Part shown: piece after piece, positions 47,101 to 62,712 of the stretch | How positions within the stretch are numbered: position 1 is the stretch's first letter | Layout of the letters: the number at the start of each line of letters is the position of its first letter | Assembly (NCBI RefSeq): GCF_964340395.1 | Contig: NC_135562.1 | Coordinates: 11,647,043-11,711,042 of the forward strand | Direction of reading: 5' to 3' | Source: Glandiceps talaboti | Lineage: Eukaryota > Hemichordata > Enteropneusta > Spengelidae | DNA: 64,000 bases | Notes under the pieces: generated by a model | Databases searched by the model: none | The model's input: only the letters and a program-made list of their open reading frames with translations | What the model was told of the DNA's origin: nothing | Program-made: the position numbers and the translations under genes

Positions 47101-48555
47101 GGCAACCTTATTAGAGTCAACAAGTATATGTTTTTTTAGTTCTGCAGGGGGGGGGGGGTGAGGTTATGGCTTGAGCGGAACAACGGTATGCATTCACTAT
47201 TGTTCACCTGAGGTTTGGTCAATACAGTTAAGGTTTCTAACACGTATAATGATGCACGGGGGTAAGTGTACGCTCTCTGACCGTAATCCGCTTGTTAAAA
47301 TTGATTAAACGGAGAGTTTAAAAAGTAAATAGGTACTTGAACAACGGATCGATATTACTGTTAGCATAACATAATTTGTAAAGTGAGTACGCCAATTTGT
47401 TAAAAGACCTGGGCCTGGAATTCCTCGATAGACACGTGACCGCTGTCCTTGTACCCGTGCCACCAGGTAAAATCACGCCAGCGGGCAGGAAACCCAATGT
47501 TTTGTCACATAACAATTGACAATGATCACAAATTTATAGTTAAGTGGCCACTAGCCGTCAAGTTGTCAACATTGAAGTGATGACAGGGAATATAACGTCG
47601 CAGTTGTGCAATAATTCAATAAAAGTGCCAACATACCTATGCAGGCGTATGTGGGTACGGGGAGCGAGATTTTCAACAAATCGGAAAGTGGGATTTCCGA
47701 TCTAAGTTTTTTTTTTAATTGAGCGAGTAATGCTGTGTATAGTAACGACTGGTAGACGTTCACTATATGCCGAACACAGACCTGGTTTCACTGTGTTTCT
47801 GTACAATACAGTATTGTCCAAGCCACTACAAAACATTTTTCTCAAGGATAAATCCAGCGTGTAAATTTAAAACGGGAAGTAATTAAAAAAGCATCGATAA
47901 TGATAATATCTGTCGGGTTTCTATGTCTGCAGTTAATGTACATGTTTTCCTGATGGAGGGTGGAGGGGACATTAACCACACGATTTCATACTAAAATCCA
48001 ATTAGTTAGCATTTGATACGAAATTAAAACATCGATGTTCTATTTTATTGAAACGTGAAAGACATCGAGATATATGAATAGCATAATTTAAAAAAAACCT
48101 GTCAATGTATTGCCACATGATCAATTATTTGCCGCACAGAATAAATTACACACTAAATAAGGCTTACATAGAGTGGTGGGCGGTTCAAAGGTCAAACTTG
48201 AGAGATAAATTATTTTAAAGACCTACACAATTTGTTTTAATTTTTATTACTAGTACATATTTCATGAGGTCGTCATGATTTTCTAGAAATCAGACGTTGT
48301 TAGTCATTCTAATGTCAAAAATGAAATTATATATACAAATAAATACCCAATAAATACGCAATAAATTGTAATATCAGAAATTAATTTTCATATATGCAGC
48401 CCCCTCCCCACTTTAAAAAAAAATATTTTTCATTTTTGTACATACAACATACATGTCATATCATAATATATACTTGGTATTGGTAGGCGCCATGACCATT
48501 CTCTATCGGACGTAATACGTATACAAACCAGAGAAGGGCGTGGTTAGTCTTTCTA

Positions 48556-48686
<131 letters not shown>

Positions 48687-49812
48687 GCAACCCCCCCCCC
48701 CCCACCGCCGCCACATTTTTTTTCATTTTCCTACATATTTCATGTCTGATATATGCTTGGTATTGAAGGGTGCCATTATCATTAGTAGTGTGACATACTA
48801 CTAAACAGAGAAAGGGCGTGGTTAGTCTTTCAAATATCAAAAATGAAATCATATATAATCATAAGTACCAGACTCCCCGCCACTTTTTTTCATTTTCCTT
48901 ATTTGTACATATTTCATATCTGATAATACTAGGTATTCAGTGAAAGTTGCCAATTGTGTGACGTAGCCAACCTAGAGAACGAGTGTGGTTAATCTAATAA
49001 ACATCGGAAATGAAATCATCTAGAAACATATAACACCTGAAATCTGCTATTCCTGATTATAATTCATTATGTGTCAATGACAGCTAATTGAGATAGATTT
49101 ATCAAATTTTAGCATGCTAATTTTAGTCGTTACATTTTTGTCGTCAAAACAGACCTCAACATTAAATCTGTGTATTTGATTTCTTAACCATTATGACAAC
49201 TTCAAATGACCACATGATATACGACTGAGGAAACCTAGCATTCGGATAAGATAGACACAGACTAAATATTTTGTTGCGACATGTTGATATAAGCTATTGA
49301 ATTGACGTTGGGTTAATTCTACTCACAGTAGGGTGGCGTTTCTGATACTTCCAAGATCTCGCAGTATATATGTTAGACACTCCAATGTTTACAACTTGAG
49401 TTATCTTGATTACAGGGTGATTATATCCACAAAATTAAAGCGTCATCATTATAATCATGATCACCCACTTGAATGTGTAATCTACTATTACATCTAACAA
49501 CATTAGTTTTAATTTGTGTCTATCTTAGTAAACCGAAAGCTCGGTTTCCAAAGCAGTATTTTCCACAAAGCTGTCCAGAACAGTTTGCATATGAATGAAA
49601 TCTAGATAATGTGTTATCGTCTATGAGATATGATATATGATTTTATTTGATCTAGAGGTGTCCAAGTTGATATCTATAAGGAGGTATATCGTGCATGTCA
49701 TCATCCTAATCTATACAGGTCACCTAGTAAGCAGAAAGTATGTCTTCTCATAGTTGTACCGTTACCACTTCAGTAGTTTTGATCCCCCCTCAGAATCCAG
49801 CTGTAATTAAGT

Positions 49813-49855
49813 AGTCTGAAAGGTCCAGCCGTTGGTCCGCTGATGTAACCACTCA
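49813..49855 (-). repeat. Dispersed repeat copy 2 (CGGACCAAC family)
   Basis: On the minus strand, GTGGTTACATCAGCGGACC followed by AACGGCTGGACCTTTCAGAC. See the copy at 39748-39790. Confidence 0.6.
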
Positions 49856-49916
49856 CTACCCTACAGGTGAGAAACGCCTGGATCTTTCATGTTAAGCAGT
49901 AATTAGATCACTATCA

Positions 49917-50260
49917 AATCAGAGTGACTATAGAGTTTCAAGTCAGATATGTACATGTATTTAGTGAATCTTACTACCAAACCAGAGTCACTATAGAGTT
50001 TCAAGTCAGATATGTACATGTATTTAGTGAATCTTACTACCAAACCAGAGTCACTATAGAGTATCAAGTCAGATATGTACATGTATTTAGTGAATCTTAC
50101 TACCAAACCAGAGTCACTATAGAGTTTCAAGTCAGATATGTACATGTATTTAGTGAATTTTACTACCAAACCAAAGTGACTATAGAGTTTCAAATCAGAT
50201 GTACAGGTAGTTAGTGAATCCTACTGCCAAACCAGAATGGCTATAGAGTTTCAATTAGAC
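49917..50260. repeat. 63-bp minisatellite, about 5.4 copies
   Basis: Units start at about 49921, 49984, 50047, 50110 and 50173, containing GAGTCACTATAGAGTTTCAA and GATATGTACATGTATTTAG. The 63-bp period keeps frames open on both strands. No start context, splice partner or homology supports coding. Confidence 0.9.
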
Positions 50261-50315
50261 ATCACCTTGCTGTTTGTGTCTGTCACAGGAAGAGAAAATG
50301 TCATATTGTTACATT

Positions 50316-50317
<2 letters not shown>

Positions 50318-50388
<71 letters not shown>

Positions 50389-50503
50389 CCAACCAACCAA
50401 CCAACCAACCAACCAACCAACCAACCAACCAACCACCCAACTACTCACTCACTCACTCACTCACTCACTCACTCACTCACTCACTCACTCAATCAATCAA
50501 TCA
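50318..50503. repeat. (AATC)n-(AACC)n-(ACTC)n compound array
   Basis: Three successive tetranucleotide blocks differing by single base changes, ending with a few AATC. Confidence 0.95.
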
Positions 50504-51140
50504 CTCAAATCATTCAGTCGTAATTTTAGAAATTATCTCTAGTTATACTGGAAAGTACACCTGCAGTGATGTAGGTCTCAAAGGTACACGAAAGAAACAC
50601 CAGTTCACATAAAACTACTGTAGGGACGTAATAATTCACAATGGGAAATCTCTCATTACTGTTCCGCTGTCACAAAGGTCAAAGGTCATTATGATCATGA
50701 GGTAACACGTGTTCAACATGTCCAGGAGAAATTATTCCAGTTTACTAGTAAAAATGTTGATATACGATAGTACGAAAACATTCACTCGTTTTCCAACATA
50801 ATATATTTTATTTAGTGTTCGCATTTTGTCAATATCAAACATAACGCATACTTCTGTTGATCGAATTCTCGACAGATGTTGTGTACAGATGGTCAACCCC
50901 GGGGTCAGCCATTTATTATTCGAACACAGTTCCCTAGTTGCCCTCTCCAGATGCAGTCTGTGTACATGCGGGGGTTTATAGAGGGGCCGACATGTATCTC
51001 AGACCGCCAACACAACGACCATACAATACAACGCCACATTCGCATCTAAAACGTCAATAGACATAATCCAGTACGTTGTGTTGCATGGTTGTCTGTCTGT
51101 CTGAGATGTTATCTAGGACATATCGGTTTAGCCGAGATTG

Positions 51141-51196
51141 TCCTCGTCTTAGACGAGGAAAGTCAGATCCTCAGACCACATGTTTGCTGGTCTGAG
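51141..51196. repeat. Paired hairpins including CTCAGACCACA core
   Basis: TCCTCGTCT-T-AGACGAGGA at 51141-51159 is a perfect hairpin. CTCAGACCA (51170-51178) pairs with TGGTCTGAG (51188-51196). The second resembles the core of the 24107-24175 inverted repeat. Confidence 0.5.
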
Positions 51197-53155
51197 TCAG
51201 AAATAAAAGACCTTTCTGAAATGGCACCTATCCTCCATATGTTGATTTATAAAAACTGCACGTGATTATCAGTGAAAAACATTATTTGTATTCAATTGCC
51301 GAAACAGAAACCTCGTATATTGTTGACATGCACTGAATAATATATTGATTTGTGTCATCCTACAAATCTACATACGGGTATTTACAATTATACTACCACT
51401 GTTGCACTTCAAGTTTTCAGCAGGTGAGGTCTGAATGCTTCCATGATCTCTCCTGGGCATAGTGCTAAACTAATGTACCGAACCGACCTTTACAAAGTGC
51501 CTATATATCACTGGAAGAGGGGGTACATACGGTTTGTTTTCAAAAATGGCGTATAACGCAGGCTCAAGTAGGCGGTCCAACTTCACGAATCTTAAGCTTC
51601 TCTCATCAAAATTTTGCCAGCATGTAGACTTACGTTTCCCAGCTCTGTCACATTTATGGTGTTCATGACACATATATAAAACAAACCTATACCGGATTGC
51701 ACCCACATACATTTTTGTAATGATACGATCAAAGGTATTTCCATGTATTCATGAATTTAAAAGTGACGTAACTTCGTGTTTCTAAAAAGTTTGCCAGTCG
51801 ATTTATATCATGTATATACTAGTACGCCCACACAGTTAGTGTACAAGCCAGCGCTCTTCCTATATTTATGAGTACGTGGGAGATGCTTTCTGTCATTGAA
51901 AAGTATAAAATATTAAATCCTTACAAATCCTTTTACATGAAATTATTATTTTAAAAAAATCTAAAATACTGGCTCCTTAATACAATTTGAGTTGCAATTT
52001 TATCAGATAGCATCTACATTATACCGGGGACGTTGTCCAGTAGTCAGGGTCTCTAGACTGCATGGTTCACGTTGAACTACATATATACTGCTTGTTGTCA
52101 TCACCAAATCAAAGATTCTGGTCTTAATTTATTTCTTTGACTTGTACATATATATATACTGTACGTTTTTGTACCCTGTGAAATAAATAATTAAAATTCA
52201 ATAAAGTGTACATAGGCAAATCAATATTTATATTTTTTAGAAACCGAGATATCGCGGGTTTCGCAATAATTTTATGAACAATTTTTGTCAGATGACTTGG
52301 CACACCCCTGTAATGACGTCATCGACAGAAAACTTATTGCACAAGGGTGACATTTTACTGTTACCATTAGTAATGTTGTAACAATATACAATGCAAGTCA
52401 TTCATGGTTAAATGAAATTCGATAGATACAATCGACTCATTGATGATGCATGCCGGGTTATTGTATATGTATTACAGACCTCATTACATTATCAACAAAG
52501 AATTTTATAATCTCCTGCCTGTTCAATTCACACACCACGGATGTATAAAGCAGCCATGCGTCAACAAATAACAGTATTACTTAGATGTATTGCGGAACTG
52601 TAGCATTTTAATTGTTCAAAATGCAAATCTTGTAAAAATCGCTTTAATCGGATTACTTTGCGCATGCGTACTCAGATCGATATCACTAATACTTCACTTC
52701 TCCTTCTGGTAAAACTGAGTATACTAGGATCTACTTGACTTCAATAGCTAGCTGGTGCACACCCCTAGACGATGTCACGTGTCATGTTCGTAATTTTAAT
52801 ATTTACATAGGATACTTTTAGAGTAAAGGGAACACAATACTGGAAGTGAGTAAACTCCACTCTAGTACTGGTACCGTGATATTTTCCAATATCATCATCA
52901 AGTTGACTCATCAACTTGAGTTGTCCCGAAACTTACCTATCACTGGAGAGGAGGGGGGGGGACTATATACCCACTACGGTCAGTTCATGTTTACATGCAC
53001 ATACGACACCATTACCATATGATTTTGCCAAAACACAAACTCAACCTATATGTTTTGAGACATTGGATACTCGGATGTCGCGAAAAAAAACAAAAGAAAA
53101 CTCAGATTTCCATGTTTTTTTTTATGATCAATAAGGTATTATATCTAATCTAATG

Positions 53156-53210
53156 AATAAATAAATAAATGAATGAATGAATGAATGAATAAAATAAATA
53201 AATAAATAGA

Positions 53211-53297
<87 letters not shown>

Positions 53298-53312
53298 ATA
53301 TATATATATATA

Positions 53313-53359
<47 letters not shown>

Positions 53360-53360
53360 A
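53156..53360. repeat. (AAAT)n tetranucleotide array
   Basis: About 205 bp, with GAAT at the left end and a short AT block near 53300. Confidence 0.95.
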
Positions 53361-55228
53361 TACATATTGAAACAAATTACATGTTACGGACACTGTGTAT
53401 CAACTTTTCATCCTTGGTGATCCATAATGAATATTTGTCGTGACATTACAGCATGACATCATGAATTACAGCATGACGTCATCATCGCACAACCTGTATA
53501 AAACCAATGTTTGTTTAGTTTCTTTATAAAGTTCTAAACATGTCATGATGACTTGTGTTTCAAAAATGGGATTTTATTATTCTTTCGGTCATATTTGTTG
53601 TGAGTCTTACATTCAATGTACTGAATGTTACCGTTACATCAGTTTGTTACACCGTAAATGTTTGCATGCATGCAAAACTAATAACTCTAAGTCTAGCTAG
53701 CTAATGAAAGGCGTGATATTGCCGTAATTACAATCGTATAATTACTAATAGATCTCACGATAATATCAAAGGTGTATTTCAAACGGTAAACGTCATCAGC
53801 GTCATAATCTGACGTATATGTGTACTATGTCAGCACAGTTTAATCTAAAATCAGATAGGTAGGTTGACATTCTACACTGATACGATAGCAAATTGGTTTG
53901 TATTTAGTTTATCATATTCAGGTCAACTATTCCAATGTCCTGTGTGTCTTCATACGGCGAAAATACTAACATAGTGTTCAAAAAAGTTACTCGATTTGAA
54001 GGAAACTTTCCATTCAGGTTTTGAGATTCAATATTGTGATATGGACAGACAACGCATTACTATCGATAAGTTATTTACATTTAAGATGAATATTTGAAGA
54101 CTGGTTTTAGAATACCGAGATATCTGCTATCTACAGGTCAATCTGTTAAAGTTCATGTAGGCTGACGATTGTACATTTTGTAAAGTCGGTACAAGCTAAA
54201 GGCAGGTATTTTTTTATTTCCGTTTTTTTTTTATTATAATCATAATAGTTATATATATTCAACTTGATTTATGTACACCGGTTTATGACTGTGTCTAGAC
54301 ACACACATTTGTTTACAGTCACAAGTTACATTTGTGTGACTTAGCTAAGGTATGGTATTTTCTTGATCTGTAATATTGTTTAGCATAGTTTCTCTCCTCT
54401 AGTGTCTATGTAATGGTTATATATATATACCACTGTTACAATTCTGTTTTTACATCACGAAACAGGCGTTGGTATCTACACTTTATATGTTGATAAATCT
54501 GACATTTGAAATAATGCATAAAAATAAGCAACGGAAAATTTTACCGGTTAAACCAAACGAAACGTAAATCTAGTGGCCAATCATCAGTGACAGGTATTAC
54601 AAATCCTTAATTAGAGGCTGTTTTTCTCGGTTTCATAACAAACTTACTAATTCAACTTTGTTCTCAGCTGTCAATGATCAATATGATAGTGTTTAAGTTT
54701 AGAGCAACAGTTATTAATTTTAAAATAAGGTAATTAATAAATTTTTATTGAATACCTTAATATAGAATTTTCAACATTGCCTGGTCATACTGGAGTATTG
54801 AAATAACTATTATAATGAAAAAAGTCAAGTTATTTTTAGCGGTGACCTTTGACCTAATGCCGATAATTATTAACTGGGGCTGAACCGCCATAGAAATGTA
54901 GTTTGTACCTGGTTTGTACTGGCGTTTTTTATAGTGTCATTCTGATTTATTGATATCTTTATGCTAACAGGTCAGAAGTTATCGAGTCAAACAATGACTG
55001 GGTTTCCTTCAAAGTCAGAATAAATAATTTATGTTTGACTTTGAGTCACGTGTTTCACTAAATGCATTCTACCAAAAGTCGCCTTCCTGTCAATCATGAA
55101 ACCGATGAGTCCCAAGGACGAGACTTTTTATTTGATATAACAAAAATATTGCAATATCTGAATTTTTACTCTTCAGTGTGTTGGCAGGGAGGGAGGGAGG
55201 GTGAGGTAGTGGTTATTATGTACTTGTC

Positions 55229-55231
55229 TAT

Positions 55232-55270
<39 letters not shown>

Positions 55271-55297
55271 GCCTGCCTACCTGTCTGCCTGCCTGCC

Positions 55298-55330
<33 letters not shown>

Positions 55331-55334
55331 GCTT
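55229..55334. repeat. (TCTG)n tetranucleotide array
   Basis: TCTG/CCTG repeat in otherwise unassigned sequence. Confidence 0.95.
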
Positions 55335-58300
55335 GTTTGCCCATCTCTTCCTTGTTCCCCCTCCCCTTCTTGCCTGCATCCCATTCGTAATTTTACAAAG
55401 TTCACCTTGTTAGAGATGACACTGAAATAATCAGTGCATGCCCTATAAACTCAGTTGAAAACCAATTACACAGGAAGTAGGTTGCATACTTTGTTTTGGT
55501 CTTCAGTCTAGGTGTGAATATTTATACTTTGCAACCTACCGCAACGTCTATTGTAATACATAATATAAAAATCACTCCGTGTCAGTGGACATAACACGGA
55601 GAATATACGAGACATGATAGACACAATGGTCAGGTAGTAATGGCAGTTATTGGTAGTTAATAGGGGTGATGATTTATAACACTTTTACGACCAAGACTCA
55701 ACTGAAGTGAAAAGGCAATCTCTTTGAGAACTACTTCACAGGAACTTGACAGTACTTATCTCACAATTTAAAACGCTTTCTCAAGCAAGCTTAACAAGGG
55801 CCGTTGTTGAGTTTGTAATGGTTTACTGTATTACGTTCCAGCTACTTACACAATAGTTCAAGAGAGAACAGCTGTGACGTCATACTTGAAATAACTTGAT
55901 AGAAGTACTTATTTGCTTTCGTTGTGGGGTACATTTTGACACAATCTTCTAGTAAAAACCACGCTGTCTTATCCTAAACTTTGTCCTCCTAAAATAAGTA
56001 CAAAGTATACTGGCTAACATGAAAAATAAAACTTGCACCGAAAGTTGTGAGTGAAAGCTTGAATGTTAGTTTCTCTTTATCAGCTCACAGTGTAATATCT
56101 CACCTAGCATATATAGAGTTTACCAGATCGTTTTCCATCGTCGTAAAACAACAGCCTCTTTTACGGCACCATACATATTTCGTATTTCGTTGCCTCAGCA
56201 GAAATATTTACTCTGGCTTTTTTGACGATTGTTGTACAGTAAGCTATGAGGCTAGGGGTACCAGGTAATATAGCCTAGTATGCTATATGGATGAATTGAC
56301 ACTGACATTGTTGATATCAATGACATACCCATTACGTCAAAATGAGAGCTGGGCTATACATACTTTTGTTGACTTCATCGACGACCTGAAATCGTACAGG
56401 CTGGGCATTTGTCTTCAAAAGAGTCTTATTATGGGACTATGTTTTGCAATGTTGGTGCATGATATCACAGAAAAGTTTTTAGTGTAGTAAAAAGGCACGT
56501 TATAGTACTGTGGACGTAAACAGGCACCGAACGGTATCCACTGGAAAAGAAGTCTACATAGTGTAGAGAAAGCATGAGGACCAGGTGTTCAATCAAAGGG
56601 GTTTATCATTTTGTAAGGTAAAGTTGGCGAAGAAATGAAAACTTGAAAAGTTTACCATGATTACGGTACTCAACCTCTGACATTCATTGGCTGTGAAACG
56701 GCATCAAATTTCAAGCTGCACATGTTTAAATTTGGCGAACTTTGTCATGCTGCACATGTGCATGCCTCTAAGATCACTGAAGTAGCCCTTCACGAACATG
56801 TATCGAAGCAAGCCCCAGTTGACATGAATTGACAGTTAGCAGTCGAACTTGATAAACTAATTTTAACCCAGTCAATATGTGAGTTTTAATATCATATTGT
56901 CTACTACCAGCATACTAATTGAAGCCTGTATCTGGCACCTAGCCTGCATGCGATGCTAAACACTGGTACAAACCGCCCGCGTATGTGCTAGCGCTGCGCA
57001 GTACAGATGCTCGTTGATACAAAAATACACAAATTGTTACAATTTAGTTTATTTTCACAGCTGATCATAAACAGGACATTGTTTCGAAATCATAGCGAAA
57101 TAATCACTAGTGAAAAAGTGCCGCACCCTTCCCGAGATAATGATCAATGATATTTTATCAGAATTTGTGTACATTCAGTCGCGGAACGTCATCATGAAAG
57201 CAGTTCTGTGTGAGGACTTCTTACTTGCAGACGGAGTAAGTCGTGACGGACTAACTTAATTCATCAGTCATCATTTCTCAGGCTAGCGTTCCCTTCTTCA
57301 AATTGGACGTTGTCAGATTCGAGTCTTAACTTATGCCGACTGCACTTTAGGACTGGTAAGGACTGTATTCGTTCGATCCTGCACGTGATTCAGACTTTAT
57401 TACAGATAGTCAGCTGTACGTGTATCTGTTGAATACGTGATATTTTTCCGTAACATTTCCCCAGAAGTACGATATACATAACTTTTTTTTTTTCAAACCA
57501 TTTTCTGTACTGGTAAGCTGTGTCATGATATTACAGAATGCGTGTATTTGTTAGGCGCGGGTAACTACGTCTTGGTAACCAAGAGTTTGGCGAACAATAT
57601 TCACTCGGCAAAATAGTATATCACAGCATTGTTGAGACACTGTACTGAGTCAGACCTGTCTATCTATATTACTAAAGAAGTCTGCTCTCATAATCTCATT
57701 TGTAACCCCGTGACCCGAGGTCATGACCTGAAATGTCCATCTTGATTACGTAGGTTTGGCGGGACAACTTAACTATATTGTCATCAAAGTGCATGATAAT
57801 AGTCGCTGACCTTCTGTGACCCTTCACAGACGAGGCAAATGTCAGTATCTCGCCCTACCCAAAGAATATTTCGCGATCATAGCGACACCTGTTGATTTTC
57901 ACAAAGGTATTAAAATAAATCTAGTTCTATTTCGTCAAGGTTGATCAATAAATAATGGTTCCAGTGTTTGGGTTTTGTACGTGTATGTTTTAACTCGTAC
58001 TGTAGGTAATACCCTCAGATTTTCTGAGTCACACTTTATCTCATAAATACAGGTACATCAGCGCCGGGATGTGGTAAACCATTGAAAACACAAATGATTC
58101 ATAATTCTGTTATAAATGGTAGAATCTAAGTTATGTTAACATATCTGGACTCTCCTGTCTTTCATCGTGTTCTTAGCTGTCAACATAGCCGTCACGGTGA
58201 CGCAACCACAATACTAGATGACAATACAGTATAACAAGAAAACTGAACAACCTGCCTGTTGTAAACGCCAATTTCTCCACGCATATTCACTTGTCGTGAT

Positions 58301-60510
58301 AGTAAACATTTACATCGTCTCCTGGGTTGGACTGCTATCACTTTGGTATGACACAAGGGAACACTGTGTTTATCGACATCTATTTAGACAAGGTGTGGTT
58401 AAAACGACTTACTCGAGGAATTTATATCTACAGACGTTTCTATTCATATAATTAAGTTTGTTTGAAATTTCACACCAAGTCTAAAATTGACGTGTCGTGA
58501 TGGGTAGCTAAAAAGTATGATGGAAGCAGGACTGTAACTCCAAGTCGATAAGTTACTAAGGTAGAAATGAAACATTTTGAAGTTTTTAACGTTTACTTTT
58601 TACTAATTATGTACAATAATTCGTTGATATCACTGTTATATTAATATCAAATTTTAAAAAATGACAAAAATCAGAAGACTTTGGTTCTTAATTTTGGCGG
58701 GAAACGTAAAATTATCGTCAGACTTGTGTGGCGGGAAAATTGTTTGTAGGTACCCGTACTGTTTTGTTTGATTGTTTATTTAGTGAACTCTGGTTTATTC
58801 TTTCTAATGTAACAGATCTCTGGGACTAATACGGTTAAAAATAAACAGTGATTTGGTCATTCAAACTTCGCTATCTATAGTTTGCCCCAACGTCAACTCA
58901 AATTGACCTTTCCACGTCGTTTCAAAATACAGCGATTCGTCAGATTTTCCCCACTTCGAAAACAGTGATAAAATATGTGTCAAAATGATATAGTTTCAAT
59001 TTACCACGGCCAGAAGTCAATAACTATGCACTACGTAAAATCCACATCAAAGTTTAAATACATACAACTAAATCTATTTTAATCTATGTGCTATTATTTA
59101 GCGAGTAGTTTTTCTTAGCAGTTTATATTTCTTCTTGTTTCATTTATTGTACCTTTAATAATCCGTAGAGATATATTATGTGTACTAAATACATAAATAA
59201 AAAAATATTCATTTGTACATAGTTACATAACGCTACAATATTGGCATAACTTTGGTTGATGGAAATACCTTGCAAGCAAAAGAACTGGCCGGTTGTGTTG
59301 ATGGTCTGAACACCACCATCATTGTTATTATTGCAAACAGTATACACGATACGATATGGATACTTTGGCTGATTATTAACACATTGCTGTAATGTTTACA
59401 CATCTCCCAGTAACACTACGTTGAATAAACTGAGAACATACCCCAAAATATCTAAAGGAGGGACAATTTATGATTTAATGACAGTAGATGCTCTGTGACT
59501 CAGGTAAAACAACAGTGGTTCGTCTGTGCAATTGATGGGATAACCCTATACATGTTGAAAGTTTCCGGACACCTTTGATATTTCGATTTTCTCTGTTAAA
59601 TATGCAAATCTCATGCACGCAGCTGTTATTAACATAATTGAATGTATTTTGTGTTGTCATGACAACGTAATTATGTTTGACACTACTCGAAAATGGTTGA
59701 TACATGGACAATTATTTTTTCTGGACTGCGCATGCGGGTATGAATTCATCTGACCTTTAGCAAGGAGTTTTGAACCACATTGACGAAAATACGACTTTTA
59801 GATATCAGACTTTAGATAGTTCTGCTGTAAATACTTCATCCAAAATTATTAAATTTGTCATAAACTTTTCATCCTTTAGGATTCTGTACTTAAGGAGAAA
59901 CACTTCAAGTTTAAGACTTAGTCTAAGTTTGATTTATCCGTTCATTACATTTACCGAGCGTTTCTGAAAAACACGTGACCTCTAAACTTTGCAGACGAAA
60001 ATGTACTTGTAAGTTGTAGTAGACAATATGCCAGGTACGATAAAGGGGTACACATTTGAATCACGGGGGTAGAAGACTGCGACTGCCTCCATGGTCAAAT
60101 TGAATCGGAGTTATGCGTTTCCTAACTTAAGGGAAACAATTTGCAACGCGTGTAGAAGATATCGATATCACAGAATTGTGTCATTGTGAATATGAATTGT
60201 GTCAAGACCGAATAATCATATTTATCGGTTTAACTATTGTAGCACCAGTAACACGACAATTGCATCAGCCATACACATGTACTGTCAAATAGTCATGCAA
60301 CCTTATTTCGAATTTGTAAAATTGAAAAAGAGAATTTATTTTATCGAATATTTTATTTTAATTCTCTGTCTATCGACGCCATATTGGTTAGGTTAAGCTC
60401 TGATATGTAAACTCACCCCTACTCCAAATAGGTTTGAATATTAACTTTGTGTTTTTTTTTTATCTTTTGCAGGTTGTCTGCTGACTGACAAGTTCCTCCA
60501 AGGGTCGACC

Positions 60511-62044
60511 ATGAGGGCGCCCTCTCATCTTCTCCTTCTTCTTCTCTTCATCTTTCACCAATCATTACTCTCGTTGTGTAAAGAGGACACGAGGACTTAT
60601 CTTGATGCTGAGAGTTCTTACTCCATATATCGCCCAGTATGGCGAACTACAGACACTATAAGTATACGTTTTGAATTTAGGACTTTAGTTCCCAATGCAA
60701 TGCTTCTGTTTCATGATTATGATCAAGTACTTAACGCATCAGCCGCATCACAGTACGCCATGGGGTTGTCGCTGAGAAATGGGAAATTACAAGCTACGCA
60801 CCATTACACATCGTTCTATGAAATGTAAGTTGTTTATTTAAGTTTTTTTTTTGAATAAATGAATTTGCTATATCCTTCAGACCGGAGAATGCTTCCTAGC
60901 AGGTAAACAATAACTTGGACGAGATACGTTGGCAGTTATTGCAATTAGATGTTCTTTGCAGAAATGTGATATCTGATAGATTTTATAAATCGTACTTTTT
61001 TTTAACACAGATATTCATGTCGATGGATATCAGTCGGAGTTCCTATGCTTGATGTTCACATTTATTTGATAAGAATACTAACCCTGGGTTTTCCATTGTG
61101 TAATGGACAATATGGGTTTGTTTGTTTGGTTGGTTGGTTGGTTGGTTGGTTGATTGATGGGTGGGTGGGTGGGTTGGTTTTGTCAGTTGAATTTACGTAT
61201 TGGAGCTACACACCTCGTTTGTTCAGCATCTCTAGCTATTTAATGACTAAATTTAGATAATTCAGTCAAATCCTGTTGAGACACAGAGGACAAGTTATTA
61301 CTTCGAAACGTGTCTGTTTCTAAATCAAAAGTGGAAGAAGAAAACTCGTGGTGAATAAACATACATGTACTAGTATTGGTTGTCTGAGGGCAAACTAACA
61401 CGAGACACATTCTTATCACCCACACAGAGTAACAGCAGGTAAGGGACTTAGCAATGATGAATGGCATGAAGTATCACTTACAAAGACACCAGATGGTAAC
61501 TTTAGTATTACGGTAGATGGAAAAACACAGACTCTGCAACTCAAGGCGTACACAGACGGTGAAGCTGGCGAAGCTATTGCAGAACTAGGACCTTCACCTA
61601 GTTCATCTATACACATTGGAGGTAAACATTGTCTTGGTGATTCAGCATTTCAAACACATTGCAGATACAGACAATTTCATACAGTATGTATGTATGTATA
61701 TATGTATTTATGTATGTATGTATGTATGTATGTATGTATGTATGTATGTATGTGTATGTGGTATATATGTATTTATTTATGTATGTATGTATGTATTTAT
61801 TTATGTATGTATGTATGTATGTATGTATGTATGTATGTATGTATGTATGTATGTATGTATGTATGTATGTATGTATGTATGTATGTATGTGTATGTGGTA
61901 TATATGTATTTATGTATGTATGTGTATGTGGTATATATGTATTTATGTATGTATGTATGTATGTATGTATGTATGTATGTATGTATGTATGTATGTATGT
62001 ATGTATGTATGTATGTATGTATGTGTGTATGCATGTGTATGTGG

Positions 62045-62078
<34 letters not shown>

Positions 62079-62434
62079 TGTATGTATGTATGTATGTATG
62101 TATGTATGCATGCATGCATGCATGCATGCATGCATGCATGCATGCATGTATGTATGTATGTATGAATGTATGTATGTATGTATGTATGTATGTATGTATG
62201 TATGTATGTATGTATGTATGTATATGTGTGTGTGTGTGTATGTATGTATGAATGTATGTATGTATGTATGTATGTATGTATGTATGTATGTATGTATGTA
62301 TGTATGTATGTGTGTGTGTATGTATGTATGTATGTATGTATGTATGTGTGTGTGTGTATGTATGTATGTATGTATGTATGTATGTGTATGTATGTATGTA
62401 TGTATGTATGTATGTATGTATGTATGTATGTATG

Positions 62435-62466
<32 letters not shown>

Positions 62467-62488
62467 TGTATGTATGTGTGTATATGTG

Positions 62489-62520
<32 letters not shown>

Positions 62521-62642
62521 TGTATGTATGTATGTATGTATGTATGTGTGTATATGTGTATATATGTGTGTGTGTATGTATGTATGTATGTATGTATGTA
62601 TGTATGTATGTATGTATGTGCGTATATGTTATGTGCACAAAT

Positions 62643-62712
<70 letters not shown>

